Below, piece after piece: positions 47,301-56,675 of a stretch of DNA of 64,000 nt. The position numbers were made by a program, and so were the translations under genes. Position 1 is the first letter of the stretch, and each line of letters begins with the position of its first letter. The stretch comes from Kangiella profundi (lineage in GTDB: Bacteria > Pseudomonadota > Gammaproteobacteria > Enterobacterales > Kangiellaceae), in NCBI RefSeq assembly GCF_002838765.1, contig NZ_CP025120.1, positions 806,001 through 870,000 on the forward strand, read 5' to 3'. The notes beneath the pieces are model-generated. The model was given only the letters and a program-made list of their open reading frames with translations, was not told where the DNA came from and ran no database searches.

Positions 47301-47373
47301 AGAGCCATTGCTGCGTAAAGGCTATATCGATATGGATATTTTCAAAATTGCCAAGCCCAGCGTTAATGATTAA
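44335..47373 (+). CDS. GAF-PAS(3)-GGDEF-EAL protein with degenerate GGDEF
   Basis: 1012 aa, no membrane segment. Order: GAF ~10-165, three PAS/PAC modules ~190-570 (each starting with a F-Y-R-N-L or Y-Y-R-A-L element), GGDEF ~585-735, EAL ~745-1000. The GGDEF signature reads S-G-N-D-E-F (647-652), so cyclase activity is doubtful. The EAL domain looks intact: E-A-L (774-776), NLS, EITES, DDFGTGYSS, KIDQTFI, EGIET, QGYLFSKP. Most likely a cytosolic c-di-GMP phosphodiesterase with ligand-sensing input. 28 bp after the kinase gene, so possibly its output. Stop overlaps the convergent mupP by 11 bp. Confidence 0.9.
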   Translation: MEFESIKTNHLTSIQQLAAGIAKANDLQGMLDCIVDHIYSQLKSFDCALFLYESSHQDLICYSYRKQGVSEKESFKLKPVKLGAGIIGHTAQTQRTMKVDDTEQSNIFVQDLQNNYSELCVPILLADELIGVIDLEHPDKSFFSEEDAQYVETIAAMVSYLIKQHKTEEKLHLTIEKLKFDEKKLRDKEVFYRNLMEQASDSIFIHDQSGRFLDVNQQAVLSLGYSREELLQMRVKDIDIESGQGINSGTEFYRRLRPGEPVVVECKHQRKDGSVFPVEVKVGLLTDDNIIAVARDVSKRQQVLNELDTSKRFMQDIINTSPDVIYVFDFEKDLIIDGADRFASYLGYEDDRFESWSSVIKLAHPDDIESLKERGAKVLNSSSDEVIKSEARFKNAKGEWVWLKNHCKVVKRTEQGTPLIEVGTVSDISHRKAIEKELINKEEYYRALVENAFDGIVLYDEKGRVQFLSNSVEKLLGYKSEDVKHKTGIDFIFPSDVELVRKAWHWVIAHPNQIYRIPDYRLVKKDGDVIWVENTLINLLDDPVVNGIISNFRDIGHKKSAEQSIYKISNYDSLTELPNRNFLRQQIERQIKKSKNGPASISLVYFDIVQLNSINNAMGHWVGDQVLHYVARIIRENLDEFDLIARSGNDEFAVVLTEQNPFEISQLVERILDSFDNIIRIGDLDLKVSLRAGIARYPEDADNAEDLLSRAEVAVGRVKNLSTQYTFFQPQDSESIRYRINLERELVQAIDDEALELFYQPKVCLRTGVIESVEALLRWNHPQNGYISPQTIVNIAEANSLIYKLTSWVVENAVKQIKDWAEKGLNTRIAVNLSARDIQREGFEADIRSSLEKYQVDSTLLDIEITESAAMANMEHSVQTLRQLSDLGIGISLDDFGTGYSSISYLASLPVDLVKIDQTFIQGLKQASEQAVKDNQLVIKNIIRLAESFKLVSLVEGIETIEQCRLLQKYNCDLGQGYLFSKPKSAKDIEPLLRKGYIDMDIFKIAKPSVND

Positions 47374-48028
47374 GCAATAGCTTCATTAGATCTGTCGATT
47401 CCTTTGCAACTGCATCTGCTTTCCACTCAAGAATTTTGTCCTCAGGCTGAATATAGCCATATTCAGCAACAACCGTTTTCATTCCTGCGGCGCGTCCCGC
47501 GGCAATATCGCGCCAGGCGTCGCCAACATAAACAGATTGTACTGGCTTTACACCTGCCTGCTGCGCTGCAAAGAAGAGTGGTTTGGGGTGAGGTTTAGTG
47601 GGTTTGACTGTATCACCACAAACTAGGCCGCGACAGGACTCTCTTAAGTTTAAAGCTTCTAACAGTGGAATTGTCAAAAATTCAGGTTTATTGGTTGCGA
47701 TGCCCCAAGCAATATCAGATTCAGCGAGAGCATTCAGTAATTCTTCCAGTCCGCTAAACAGTTCTGTGTGAACGGCAATATTATCCGCATAGATATTCAA
47801 ATATTGTTTACGAAACTCATCGAAATCTTTGTGTCCTTGTTCTAGCCCAAAGCCAACTCTGAGCATGGCCGCTGCGCCATGAGAAACGTAGGGTCGTATT
47901 TCTGAAAATGGCAAAGGTTCCTTGCCATGAACTTCGCGCTGAATATTCAGGGCCAGAGCCATATCAGGAGCCGTATCCAGTAAGGTACCATCCAGATCGA
48001 AAAAAACAGCGCGCAAATTGTTTAGCAT
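47363..48028 (-). CDS. mupP: HAD phosphatase, probable N-acetylmuramic acid 6-phosphate phosphatase MupP
   Basis: 221 aa HAD subfamily IA. Motif I F-F-D-L-D-G-T-L-L-D-T with D11 and D13, IATNKP, KPHPKPL, YVGDAWRDIAAGR. Sequence alone gives phosphoglycolate-phosphatase-like (Gph); adjacency to ubiG and linkage to yciK match Pseudomonas mupP, which acts in the MurNAc recycling route bypassing MurA. The Gph alternative remains. 35 bp after ubiG on the same strand. Confidence 0.82.
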   Translation of the reverse strand: MLNNLRAVFFDLDGTLLDTAPDMALALNIQREVHGKEPLPFSEIRPYVSHGAAAMLRVGFGLEQGHKDFDEFRKQYLNIYADNIAVHTELFSGLEELLNALAESDIAWGIATNKPEFLTIPLLEALNLRESCRGLVCGDTVKPTKPHPKPLFFAAQQAGVKPVQSVYVGDAWRDIAAGRAAGMKTVVAEYGYIQPEDKILEWKADAVAKESTDLMKLLLNH

Positions 48029-48063
48029 AAAGTTCTCTATTTATTTCTTGAAACCAGGTTAGT

Positions 48064-48786
48064 TTATTCTGGTCTGGTATGCACCAGGTAATTTACATCC
48101 ACATTGTCGCTTAACCAATACTTTTTAGTCAGCGGATTGTAGTGTATGCCAATAATGCTTTGGAACGGCAGTCCCGCTGGACGACTCCAGGCTTCAAGTT
48201 CCGATGGTCGTATGAACTTTTTAAAGTCATGTGTGCCTTTGGGTAGCATTTGCAGAATATACTCGGCACCAACGATGGCGAACAAAAAGCTTTTAGGGTT
48301 GCGGTTGATGGTCGAAAAGAATACATGACCATCGGGTTTGACCAATTTGCGACAGGCTTGGATTATGGAAGAAGGGTCGGGAACATGCTCAAGCATTTCC
48401 AAACAGGTTACCACGTCAAATTCGCCTGCATGCTGTTCGGCGAATTCTTCTGCGGTAATCTTCTGATAATCGATATCAAGTCCTGACTCGATCATATGGA
48501 GTTTAGCAACTTCAAGCGGCATTTCGCCCATATCAATGCCACTAACCTGAGCACCTTCTTTGGCCATAGACTCGGTTAAGATTCCGCCACCACAGCCTAT
48601 ATCTAAAACTTTTTTTCCCTGCAGGCCATTTGACTGGTCGAGAATAAATTGCAGACGCAAAGGGTTAATGTCATGTAACGGTTTAAAGTCACCTTCTTTA
48701 TCCCACCAGCGGGAAGCCATCTGCTCGAACTTGTTGATTTCGTGTTGATCAACGTTGGCTTGCTTTTCTGTAGTATTATTGCTCAT
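48064..48786 (-). CDS. ubiG: Ubiquinone biosynthesis O-methyltransferase UbiG
   Basis: 240 aa class I SAM methyltransferase. Family N-terminus [17 protein letters not shown] loop [32 protein letters not shown]. Performs both O-methylations of ubiquinone synthesis. Its start overlaps the end of the deaminase gene by 4 bp. Confidence 0.95.
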   Translation of the reverse strand: MSNNTTEKQANVDQHEINKFEQMASRWWDKEGDFKPLHDINPLRLQFILDQSNGLQGKKVLDIGCGGGILTESMAKEGAQVSGIDMGEMPLEVAKLHMIESGLDIDYQKITAEEFAEQHAGEFDVVTCLEMLEHVPDPSSIIQACRKLVKPDGHVFFSTINRNPKSFLFAIVGAEYILQMLPKGTHDFKKFIRPSELEAWSRPAGLPFQSIIGIHYNPLTKKYWLSDNVDVNYLVHTRPE

Positions 48787-50123
48787 GACTTGGTTTGACC
48801 TTGAATTGCGTTCTTCCAGTAGTTGGCACGGCTAATCACTTCTTCGATATCGATGCCGACCAGTTGCTGGTTGTTGAGTTTAATCGCGCCATTAATCCAG
48901 ACATGGCTGACCTGTTCGCGGCTCGCAGTATAAACGATTTGTGATACTGGGTCATAGACGGGTTGCGATTCTATAGTGTTAAGGTTGATAGCGGCTAAGT
49001 CAGCAGCTTTACCAGCTTCGATAGAGCCGACAATTTCTTCCTGTCCCAATGCCTTGGCGCCACCATAAGTTGCAGCATGTAAAATATCATGGGCTGAGCA
49101 AGCTTGTGCCGAGCCAGTAAAGACTTTCCCAAGAAGGGCTGCAGATTTCATTTCAGCAAGCATGTTGAGATCATTATTACTGGCGTTGCCGTCTGTCCCG
49201 ATAGCAATATTGACGCCAGCCGTCATCAACTCCTGAACAGGACAAATTCCGCTGGCCAACTTCATGTTCGATTGTGGACAATGCGCCACAGAAACACCAT
49301 TTTGCGCCAGAAGCTCCATTTCACCGCGTTGTAGCTGAGTCATATGTACTGCAATCAGATTTGGCGTTATCAACCCGAGCTCTTCCAGGCGCTTGATTGG
49401 GCGCTTTCCAGTGGCTTTCAGGGCTTCTTTAACTTCATGCGCGGTTTCGTGGATGTGCATGTGTACCGGGATGCCAAGCTCATTGCTTAGAGTGGCAATT
49501 TTTTTTAATGGCTCATCAGAAACCGTATAAGGAGCATGGGGCGCAAAAGCAAATTGAATCATCTCATGATGTTTATAATCATCACGTAACTGCAGACCTT
49601 TTTTAAGATAATCTTCTGGCCCATTACCCCATACTGATGGGAAGTCAAACATCAACATGCCGACAGTTGCGCGCATGCCTAATTTATGGGCAACTTTAGC
49701 GGTCATGTTGGGCTGGAAATACATGTCATTGAAGTTTGTGGTGCCGCAGCGAATCATTTCGGCAATGGCCAGCTTTAACCCATCTTCACAGAATTCATCG
49801 CTAACGCACTGGCGTTCAGCAGGCCAAATATGGTTTTCCAGCCAGATCATGAGGGGTAAATCATCAGCCAGCCCTTTAAACAGGCTCATGGCCGCATGAG
49901 TATGAATGTTGACAAGACCGGGAATCAGGGCATGATCGGTTAGCTGAAAGTGCTGGTCGGTATCGTATTTGGTGAGTACATCCGAGGTTGGGATCAGCTC
50001 CAGAATTTTTCCCTTATCGATAACCACAGAGTAATCGTTCAGAACCTTATCTGACTTTTTGCCATCCTTGCTTACTGGGATGACCCACTTGGCGCTTATT
50101 ATTTGTTCAACAGTTTGACTCAC
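48783..50123 (-). CDS. mtaD: TRZ/ATZ-family 5-methylthioadenosine / S-adenosylhomocysteine deaminase
   Basis: 446 aa amidohydrolase. Metal ligands H74 and H76 in [18 protein letters not shown], then [11 protein letters not shown], and Asp in [13 protein letters not shown]. The Pseudomonas neighbour of ubiG deaminates 5'-methylthioadenosine to methylthioinosine. Recycling the SAM by-product beside a SAM methyltransferase fits. Substrate choice between MTA and SAH cannot be read from sequence. Divergent from gyrA. Confidence 0.88.
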   Translation of the reverse strand: MSQTVEQIISAKWVIPVSKDGKKSDKVLNDYSVVIDKGKILELIPTSDVLTKYDTDQHFQLTDHALIPGLVNIHTHAAMSLFKGLADDLPLMIWLENHIWPAERQCVSDEFCEDGLKLAIAEMIRCGTTNFNDMYFQPNMTAKVAHKLGMRATVGMLMFDFPSVWGNGPEDYLKKGLQLRDDYKHHEMIQFAFAPHAPYTVSDEPLKKIATLSNELGIPVHMHIHETAHEVKEALKATGKRPIKRLEELGLITPNLIAVHMTQLQRGEMELLAQNGVSVAHCPQSNMKLASGICPVQELMTAGVNIAIGTDGNASNNDLNMLAEMKSAALLGKVFTGSAQACSAHDILHAATYGGAKALGQEEIVGSIEAGKAADLAAINLNTIESQPVYDPVSQIVYTASREQVSHVWINGAIKLNNQQLVGIDIEEVISRANYWKNAIQGQTKS

Positions 50124-50383
50124 AGCCAGCTCTTCAATATTTCAATGACTTAGGGTTGAGGATTATACCTAACAAGTGCTAAAAGCTCACCTTTTAGTCA
50201 GTTTGATTCAGTCTGAGTGAAAAGCGCGTCAAAATCCTGTCATGACGGGGCTTATAGCGTGATATTTCGTGGAATAAAATTAGCTTGAAACAGGGCGTTG
50301 TGTTACAATTTTGCGCTTAAAAACATAAACCATACCGTTTGTGATAATTAATTATAACTATCAGATTTTAAAGGGTTTTTACA

Positions 50384-53035
50384 ATGGGTGAACTTGCCAA
50401 AGAGATCCTCCCGATCAATATTGAAGATGAGCTGAAAACTTCCTATCTTGATTATGCAATGAGTGTTATCGTCGGACGTGCATTACCGGATGTCCGCGAT
50501 GGTTTAAAACCGGTTCACCGCCGGGTTTTATACGCCATGAATGTGCTTGGAAATGACTATAACAAGCCCTATAAAAAATCCGCCCGTGTTGTGGGTGACG
50601 TAATTGGTAAATACCACCCCCACGGTGATACCGCGGTCTACGACACCATCGTTCGTATGGCTCAACCTTTCTCCTTACGCTACATGCTGGTCGATGGCCA
50701 GGGTAACTTCGGTTCGATTGATGGCGATTCTGCTGCTGCTATGCGTTACACCGAAGTTCGTATGGACAAACTGGCCCATCAGTTATTGGCTGATCTGGAA
50801 AAAGAAACGGTTGATTTTGAAGATAACTACGACGGCTCAGAATCGGAACCTACTGTACTGCCAACTCGCGTTCCAAATCTGTTAGTTAATGGCTCATCCG
50901 GTATCGCGGTAGGTATGGCGACTAACATTCCGCCTCATAACTTAACCGAAGTCATTGATGGTTGTTTGGCCTTAATTGATAACCCTGACATCACAATTTC
51001 TGAGTTGATGGAATACATCAAAGGCCCTGACTTCCCGACGGCTGCAATTATTAACGGTAGAGCAGGTATCATTGATGCCTATAACACTGGTCGCGGCAAA
51101 ATTTATTTGCGTGCTCGAAGTCATGTTGAAACTGACGAGAAATCGGGTAAGCAATCAATCGTTGTAACCGAGCTTCCTTATCAGGTTAACAAGGCTCGTT
51201 TGATTGAAAAAATTGCAGAACTGGTCAAAGACAAAAAGATAGAAGGCATTACTGGCCTGCGCGATGAGTCGGATAAAGACGGTATGCGCATGGTGATTGA
51301 GTTGCGTAAAGGTGAAGTGCCAGAGGTGGTGCTTAATAACCTATATGCCCAGTCACAAATGCAAAACGTATTCGGTATCAATATGGTGGCGCTGGATAAC
51401 AACCAGCCACGCTTGTTTAACCTGAAAGAAGCAATTGATGCCTTTGTGACTCACCGCCGTGAAGTCGTGACCCGCCGTACCATTTTTGAATTGCGTAAAG
51501 CACGCGAAAAAGCACACGTCTTAGAAGGTTTGGCGATCGCTCTTGCCAACATTGATGAGGTCATTGAGCTCATTAAGCAGTCGCCAACACCAAAAGAAGC
51601 TAAAGAAGAGTTGATGAATCGCAGCTGGGAACCTGGCCAGGTCAGCACGATGCTGGCTCGAGCAGGAACCGAAGCTTGTCGCCCTGAAGAGCTTGCCGCG
51701 GAATTCGGCTTCCATGATGGTTTCTACAAGCTTTCTGATGCTCAGGCACAAGCTATTCTTGATTTGCGTTTACACAAATTAACTGGTCTTGAGCACGATA
51801 AAATTCTTGGCGAATATAAAGACTTACTAGGCCTTATCGAAGAACTGTTGCGCATTCTGATGAGCACTGAGCGCTTGCTGGAAGTTATTCGCGAAGAGCT
51901 GGAAGAAATTAAAGAAAACTTTGGCGATGCTCGTCGTTCTGAGATTCTTGAAAGCAAGCTTGATTTAACTATCGCTGATTTGATCACTGAAGAAGATGTG
52001 GTTGTTACTTTATCTCATGAAGGCTACGTGAAATATCAGGCATTGTCAGAATACAAAGCGCAACGCCGCGGTGGTCGTGGTAAATCAGCAACTAAGATGA
52101 AGGATGAAGATTTCATTGAAAAATTACTGGTTGCTTCAACCCATGACACGATTCTATGTTTCTCTTCAACGGGTAAAGTTTACTGGCTGAAAGTGTTTGA
52201 ATTACCAAATGCTGGTCGCGGCTCTCGTGGTAAACCTATCGTTAATGTATTGCCACTTGAAGAAAATGAAAAAATTAATGCAATTTTACCGATTCGTGAG
52301 TTCTCTGAAGACAAATTTGTGTTCATGGCAACCGCAAACGGAACTGTTAAGAAAACATCACTTGAGCAGTTCTCGCGTCCGCGTTCGAACGGCATTATCG
52401 CTCTAACAATCGCGGATGATGACGAGTTAATCAGTGTCGTAGAAACAGATGGCTCAAGCCATATTATGATGTTCAGTGATGCTGGAAAAGTAATTCGTTT
52501 CGATGAAGCGAATGTTCGCCCAATGGGTCGTACTGCTCGCGGTGTTCGTGGCATGAAATTGCCTGAAGGCGCGAAAGTGATTCAGATGATTGTTGCTGAA
52601 GAAAATGGCTCAGTGTTGACTGCTACCGAAAATGGTTACGGTAAACGTACCTCAATGGAAGATCATCCATTACGTGGTCGCGGCGGCCAGGGTGTGATTT
52701 CGATTCAGATGAGTGAGCGTAACGGAGCTGTTGTCAGTGCTGTTCCGGTTATTGATGGTGATGAAGTGATGCTAATCAGTAAAGGCGGTACCCTGATTCG
52801 AACCGGAGTCGATGATATCCGTGTAATGGGTCGCAACACTCAAGGTGTGCGCCTAATCAAGTTGGACGACGGTGAAACATTAGTTGGCTTACAACGTATT
52901 GTTGAAATTGAGGATGATGAAGACGAAATCCTTGACGGCGAAGAGTTTGATACTGAAGCTACTGATGTAGCTGAGTTGAATGAGTCTGAGGCTCATACTG
53001 AGAGTGAGACTGACGAAGCAGGTGATGAGGAGTAA
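50384..53035 (+). CDS. gyrA: DNA gyrase subunit A
   Basis: 883 aa. Breakage-reunion domain about 8-500 with catalytic Y122 (A-A-M-R-Y-T-E). The quinolone-resistance region reads G-D-T-A-V-Y-D with T83 and D87: residue 83 is Thr, as in wild-type Pseudomonas aeruginosa, rather than the Ser of E. coli. The six-bladed C-terminal domain begins about 510 with a GyrA box Q-R-R-G-G-R-G, followed by a strongly acidic tail (about 835-883). The 260-bp gap to the deaminase contains an extended -10-like TACAAT (about 50303). Confidence 0.97.
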   Translation: MGELAKEILPINIEDELKTSYLDYAMSVIVGRALPDVRDGLKPVHRRVLYAMNVLGNDYNKPYKKSARVVGDVIGKYHPHGDTAVYDTIVRMAQPFSLRYMLVDGQGNFGSIDGDSAAAMRYTEVRMDKLAHQLLADLEKETVDFEDNYDGSESEPTVLPTRVPNLLVNGSSGIAVGMATNIPPHNLTEVIDGCLALIDNPDITISELMEYIKGPDFPTAAIINGRAGIIDAYNTGRGKIYLRARSHVETDEKSGKQSIVVTELPYQVNKARLIEKIAELVKDKKIEGITGLRDESDKDGMRMVIELRKGEVPEVVLNNLYAQSQMQNVFGINMVALDNNQPRLFNLKEAIDAFVTHRREVVTRRTIFELRKAREKAHVLEGLAIALANIDEVIELIKQSPTPKEAKEELMNRSWEPGQVSTMLARAGTEACRPEELAAEFGFHDGFYKLSDAQAQAILDLRLHKLTGLEHDKILGEYKDLLGLIEELLRILMSTERLLEVIREELEEIKENFGDARRSEILESKLDLTIADLITEEDVVVTLSHEGYVKYQALSEYKAQRRGGRGKSATKMKDEDFIEKLLVASTHDTILCFSSTGKVYWLKVFELPNAGRGSRGKPIVNVLPLEENEKINAILPIREFSEDKFVFMATANGTVKKTSLEQFSRPRSNGIIALTIADDDELISVVETDGSSHIMMFSDAGKVIRFDEANVRPMGRTARGVRGMKLPEGAKVIQMIVAEENGSVLTATENGYGKRTSMEDHPLRGRGGQGVISIQMSERNGAVVSAVPVIDGDEVMLISKGGTLIRTGVDDIRVMGRNTQGVRLIKLDDGETLVGLQRIVEIEDDEDEILDGEEFDTEATDVAELNESEAHTESETDEAGDEE

Positions 53036-53088
53036 GCCCTAAGCTTGCTCCTTATGTTTTCTTAACAGGTTAGAGAACAGGCTACGAC

Positions 53089-54174
53089 ATGAACCGTGGT
53101 TTTAATTTTAGCGCTGGCCCAGCAGCGATGCCGACCGAAGTTTTAGAGCGGGCGCAGGAAGAGTTGCTTAATTGGAATGGTAATGGCTGTTCCGTGATGG
53201 AGTTTGGTCATAGAACTCCTGAGTTTGAGCAACTTCTGGATCAGACAGAAGCTGATTTAAGAAAGTTGCTGAATATTCCTAATCACTACCGTGTGCTATT
53301 CATGCACGGTAGTGCTTCCCATCAGTTTGCAATGGTTCCCATGAACTTTTTAGCCCCGGGTGACACTGCTAATTATCTTGAGCAGGCTCATTGGTCTAAA
53401 AAAGCGATTAAAGAAGCGCAGAACTTTGCCAAAATCCATGTTCAGAGAGGCTTTCAGCAAACTGATGAAGGCTTGGCTATCGTGCCGGAATCAGAATGGC
53501 AGCTTGATGACGCTGGCAAATATTTACACTTTACTTCCAATGAAACCATAGTCGGTGTGCAGTTCAAAACTGAACCAGAAGCTTTTGCTGGCAAGTTAGT
53601 GTGTGATATGTGCTCTGATATTTTGTCACGGCCTATCGATATTGAGAAGTACGCTTTAATTTACGCTGGTGCCCAGAAAAATATTGGTCCTTCGGGCATG
53701 ACAGTAGTGATCGTCCGCGAAGATTTGTTCGAACAAATGCAAACTCATCGGGTGCCTTCATTGTTCCAGTATCCACTGATGGCACAGCATAAATCTATGT
53801 ACAACACACCGCCTAGTTTTGGTATTTATCTAGCCAGTCTGGTATTTGAATGGTTATTGGAGCAGGGTGGTGTGGAAGCTATTGAGAAGGCCAACCAACA
53901 AAAAGCACAGCTATTGTATGATGCTATTGACGCTTCAATTTTTTACCATTCTCCTGTCGCCAAAGATAGCCGTTCAATTATGAATGTTGCCTTTACCCTA
54001 AGCAATCCTGAGCTTGATTCAATGTTTCTTAAGCAAGCAAAAGAGCAGGGTTTGCTGGCATTAAAAGGACACCGTGACTTCGGTGGAATGCGAGCCAGTA
54101 TATACAACGCAATGTCATTGCAAGGAGTGCAAACCTTAGTTGATTTTATGAGGGAATTTGAACGAAAGGTTTAA
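53089..54174 (+). CDS. serC: Phosphoserine aminotransferase SerC
   Basis: 361 aa class V aminotransferase. F-N-F-S-A-G-P-A-A-M-P at the N-terminus; PLP lysine in Y-A-G-A-Q-K-N-I-G-P-S-G; C-terminal GHRDFGGMRASIYNA. Converts 3-phosphohydroxypyruvate to phosphoserine, and also serves pyridoxine synthesis. Downstream of gyrA as in Pseudomonas, but pheA and the aroA fusion that usually follow are missing. Confidence 0.95.
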   Translation: MNRGFNFSAGPAAMPTEVLERAQEELLNWNGNGCSVMEFGHRTPEFEQLLDQTEADLRKLLNIPNHYRVLFMHGSASHQFAMVPMNFLAPGDTANYLEQAHWSKKAIKEAQNFAKIHVQRGFQQTDEGLAIVPESEWQLDDAGKYLHFTSNETIVGVQFKTEPEAFAGKLVCDMCSDILSRPIDIEKYALIYAGAQKNIGPSGMTVVIVREDLFEQMQTHRVPSLFQYPLMAQHKSMYNTPPSFGIYLASLVFEWLLEQGGVEAIEKANQQKAQLLYDAIDASIFYHSPVAKDSRSIMNVAFTLSNPELDSMFLKQAKEQGLLALKGHRDFGGMRASIYNAMSLQGVQTLVDFMREFERKV

Positions 54175-54197
54175 TGGCAAAGTATCAGCAATTACAA

Positions 54198-54223
54198 GAA
54201 GGCAGTCCATTGACTGCCTTTTG
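54198..54223 (+). terminator. Intrinsic terminator after serC
   Basis: An 8-bp stem AAGGCAGT / ACTGCCTT with loop CCATTG and a short T4 tract, 24 bp after the serC stop. It may work in both directions, serving the convergent oligopeptidase gene. Confidence 0.7.
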
Positions 54224-54244
54224 TGTAGAGAGTGCAAAAGAGTT

Positions 54245-56461
54245 CTAATCATTTCTTCCCAATAAATCAAGGAAAAACGCGTATTCCATCGCGGTCTGTT
54301 CCAGTCGTTTAAATCGACCTGAAGCACCGCCATGACCAGCTTCCATATTGGTATGGAAAAGAAGCTTGTTATCATCCGTTTTAAATTCACGCAATTTAGC
54401 TACCCACTTCATTGGCTCAAAGTACTGTACCTGCGAGTCATGAAGTCCTGTAGTTACTAGCATGTTTGGATAATCCTGAGCTTTGACGTTGTCGTATGGT
54501 GAATATGACAGCATATATTCATAGGAGTCTTTATTGTTTGGATTGCCCCATTCATCATACTCATTGGTGGTTAACGGTATTGATTCATCCAACATAGTGG
54601 TTACAACATCGACAAAGGGCACATGAGCAGCTACACCTCGGTACTTTTCGGGAGCCATATTTATGACGGCACCCATTAGCAAGCCACCGGCACTACCACC
54701 CGCAATAAATACCTTATCTTTGGCTGCATACTGTTGATTGACCAAACCATCCGTAACGTCAATGAAGTCGGTGAACGTATTGATCTTATTGAACATTTTG
54801 CCATCTTCATACCATTGGCGGCCAAGCATCTGACTGCCACGAATATGAGCAATGGCCACAACAAAGCCACGATCTACCAATGATAGCCAGTTCGAACGGA
54901 AGTTCGCATCCATGGTTGCGCCGTAAGAGCCGTATCCGTATTGGTATAGCGGATTAGTGCCATCCTTTTTGAACATGTCTTTACGGTAAACCAACGATAC
55001 AGGAACTTTTGCACCGTCTCTTGCTTCTATAAACAATCTTTCACTTTTATAATTACTAGGGTCAAAATCACCTAAGACCTTATCTTGTTTAAGCAGCGTA
55101 CTTTCTCCAGTGACCATATCAAAGTCATAGATAGAGTCAGGAGTCGTCATACTCGAATAGGCATATCTTAGCGTGTTGCTATCAAAATTCTTATTGGTAG
55201 AAAAACGTGCTGCGTATGCTGGGTCTTCGAAATTCACTGATTTGAAGCTACCATCTTTAATATTCATTACACGGATGGAGGTTAGGCCATTGCTGCGCTC
55301 AGTAAGGGCAATAAAATCTTTAAAAGCAACAACTCCAGTTATTTGGGTATCTTCTCGATGCGGAATCACTTCCTGCCAGGCAGACATATCCTCATGCTTA
55401 TCCTGGTGAACCTTCATTAAGCGAAAGTTTTTCGCATCTTTATTGGTCAGTACATAGTAATGATCACCTGATTTAACTGTTGAATATTCGTGTCCTTCTT
55501 CAAGCGGATAAAATAGTTGGAAATCACCTTCAGTTGGTTTATTGGCATCCAACAATCTTTCGCCTTTTGTTTCAGTACTGTAGTGGGCTATTTTAATAAG
55601 AGAGCCATCCAGGCTTTTGCCCAGTCCAGTGTAAAAAGTCTGGTCAGTTTCTTCGTATACCAGCACGTCTTCACTTTGGTTTGTACCTAGTTTATGACGG
55701 AAAACCTGATATCCCAATAAGGTTTGTGGGTCTTTACGAATATAAAATAGGTGCTGATTGTCGTTGGCCCAAACCACACCGCCATTGGTATTTTCAAGTG
55801 TGTCATCAAGCAATTTACCAGTAGATAAATCCTTAAAGCGCAGGGTATAAATTCGGCGACCAATGGTATCATCTGAGTAGGCTAATATTTGCTGATTGGT
55901 GCTAATTTCTGTATCAGCAACATTGAAGTAATCATGACCTTTAGCTAGCTCATTGACGTTCAGCAATATCTCTTCTTCTGCTTCCATTGAGCCTTTTTTG
56001 CGAGCATAGATTGGATATTCGCTATCTTCTTCAAATCGAACATAGTAGAAATAGTCTCCCTGGCGATAAGGCACGGTAGACTTATCTTTTTCAAGGCGAC
56101 TGACCATTTCGTTATACAGCTTTTCCTGTAGACTTTTAGTGTCTGCCAACATGGCTTCTTTGTAGGCATTTTCAGCCTCAAGGTGAGAAAGAATCTCGGG
56201 ATCAGTTCGGCTATCATCACGCATCCAGTAATAGTGATCGACGCGGGTATCGCCATGAATGGTCATCTCATGTGCAACTTTCTTGGCTACTGGTGGTTGT
56301 GGTTCTTTGTCTAATAGAGAGTCTGAGTGAGAATCCGACTGAGATTCTTTCATGCCAACCTCTTGAGTTGTCTGTTGAGGAATGGTGTCTTTGTCACTGG
56401 TAGCGAAATAGACGCCTACACCAATTAAAACAAGGCTAATTAAGGCCAGAAGGTACTTCAT
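54245..56461 (-). CDS. ptrB: Membrane-anchored or exported oligopeptidase B-like peptidase (S9A)
   Basis: 738 aa. Hydrophobic N-terminus (M-K-Y-L-L-A-L-I-S-L-V-L-I-G-V-G-V-Y-F-A) without a lipobox, so exported or signal-anchored. A beta-propeller region about 90-440 precedes the alpha/beta hydrolase: nucleophile S590 in A-G-G-S-A-G-G, then Asp and the His of E-A-G-H-G-G. Motif YWMRDDSRTDPE is that of oligopeptidase B, which cleaves after basic residues in short peptides. Convergent with serC, in a slot where pheA and aroA lie in relatives. Confidence 0.88.
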   Translation of the reverse strand: MKYLLALISLVLIGVGVYFATSDKDTIPQQTTQEVGMKESQSDSHSDSLLDKEPQPPVAKKVAHEMTIHGDTRVDHYYWMRDDSRTDPEILSHLEAENAYKEAMLADTKSLQEKLYNEMVSRLEKDKSTVPYRQGDYFYYVRFEEDSEYPIYARKKGSMEAEEEILLNVNELAKGHDYFNVADTEISTNQQILAYSDDTIGRRIYTLRFKDLSTGKLLDDTLENTNGGVVWANDNQHLFYIRKDPQTLLGYQVFRHKLGTNQSEDVLVYEETDQTFYTGLGKSLDGSLIKIAHYSTETKGERLLDANKPTEGDFQLFYPLEEGHEYSTVKSGDHYYVLTNKDAKNFRLMKVHQDKHEDMSAWQEVIPHREDTQITGVVAFKDFIALTERSNGLTSIRVMNIKDGSFKSVNFEDPAYAARFSTNKNFDSNTLRYAYSSMTTPDSIYDFDMVTGESTLLKQDKVLGDFDPSNYKSERLFIEARDGAKVPVSLVYRKDMFKKDGTNPLYQYGYGSYGATMDANFRSNWLSLVDRGFVVAIAHIRGSQMLGRQWYEDGKMFNKINTFTDFIDVTDGLVNQQYAAKDKVFIAGGSAGGLLMGAVINMAPEKYRGVAAHVPFVDVVTTMLDESIPLTTNEYDEWGNPNNKDSYEYMLSYSPYDNVKAQDYPNMLVTTGLHDSQVQYFEPMKWVAKLREFKTDDNKLLFHTNMEAGHGGASGRFKRLEQTAMEYAFFLDLLGRND

Positions 56462-56675
56462 GATAAGTCTTCCTTGGTTATTAGATAAGACAATTTTTAG
56501 GTAGATAACTTTATACCATTAATTTCAGCAAAATCCAGTACAGACTCTGACAAGGAGCATTTATGGTTTAAGGGGTGAAAATCATTGGCGTTTCAAGGAT
56601 AATGTCGGCCATTTCAAGAATTGAATGGCATCGAATGTACGGATGCCAGTAAAAGTCATCAGACCGGAGTGTGTT

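Noticed and set aside
48570..48786. Plus-strand open frames opposite ubiG and the deaminase
   Set aside because: All are antisense to well-supported genes, short and without family features.
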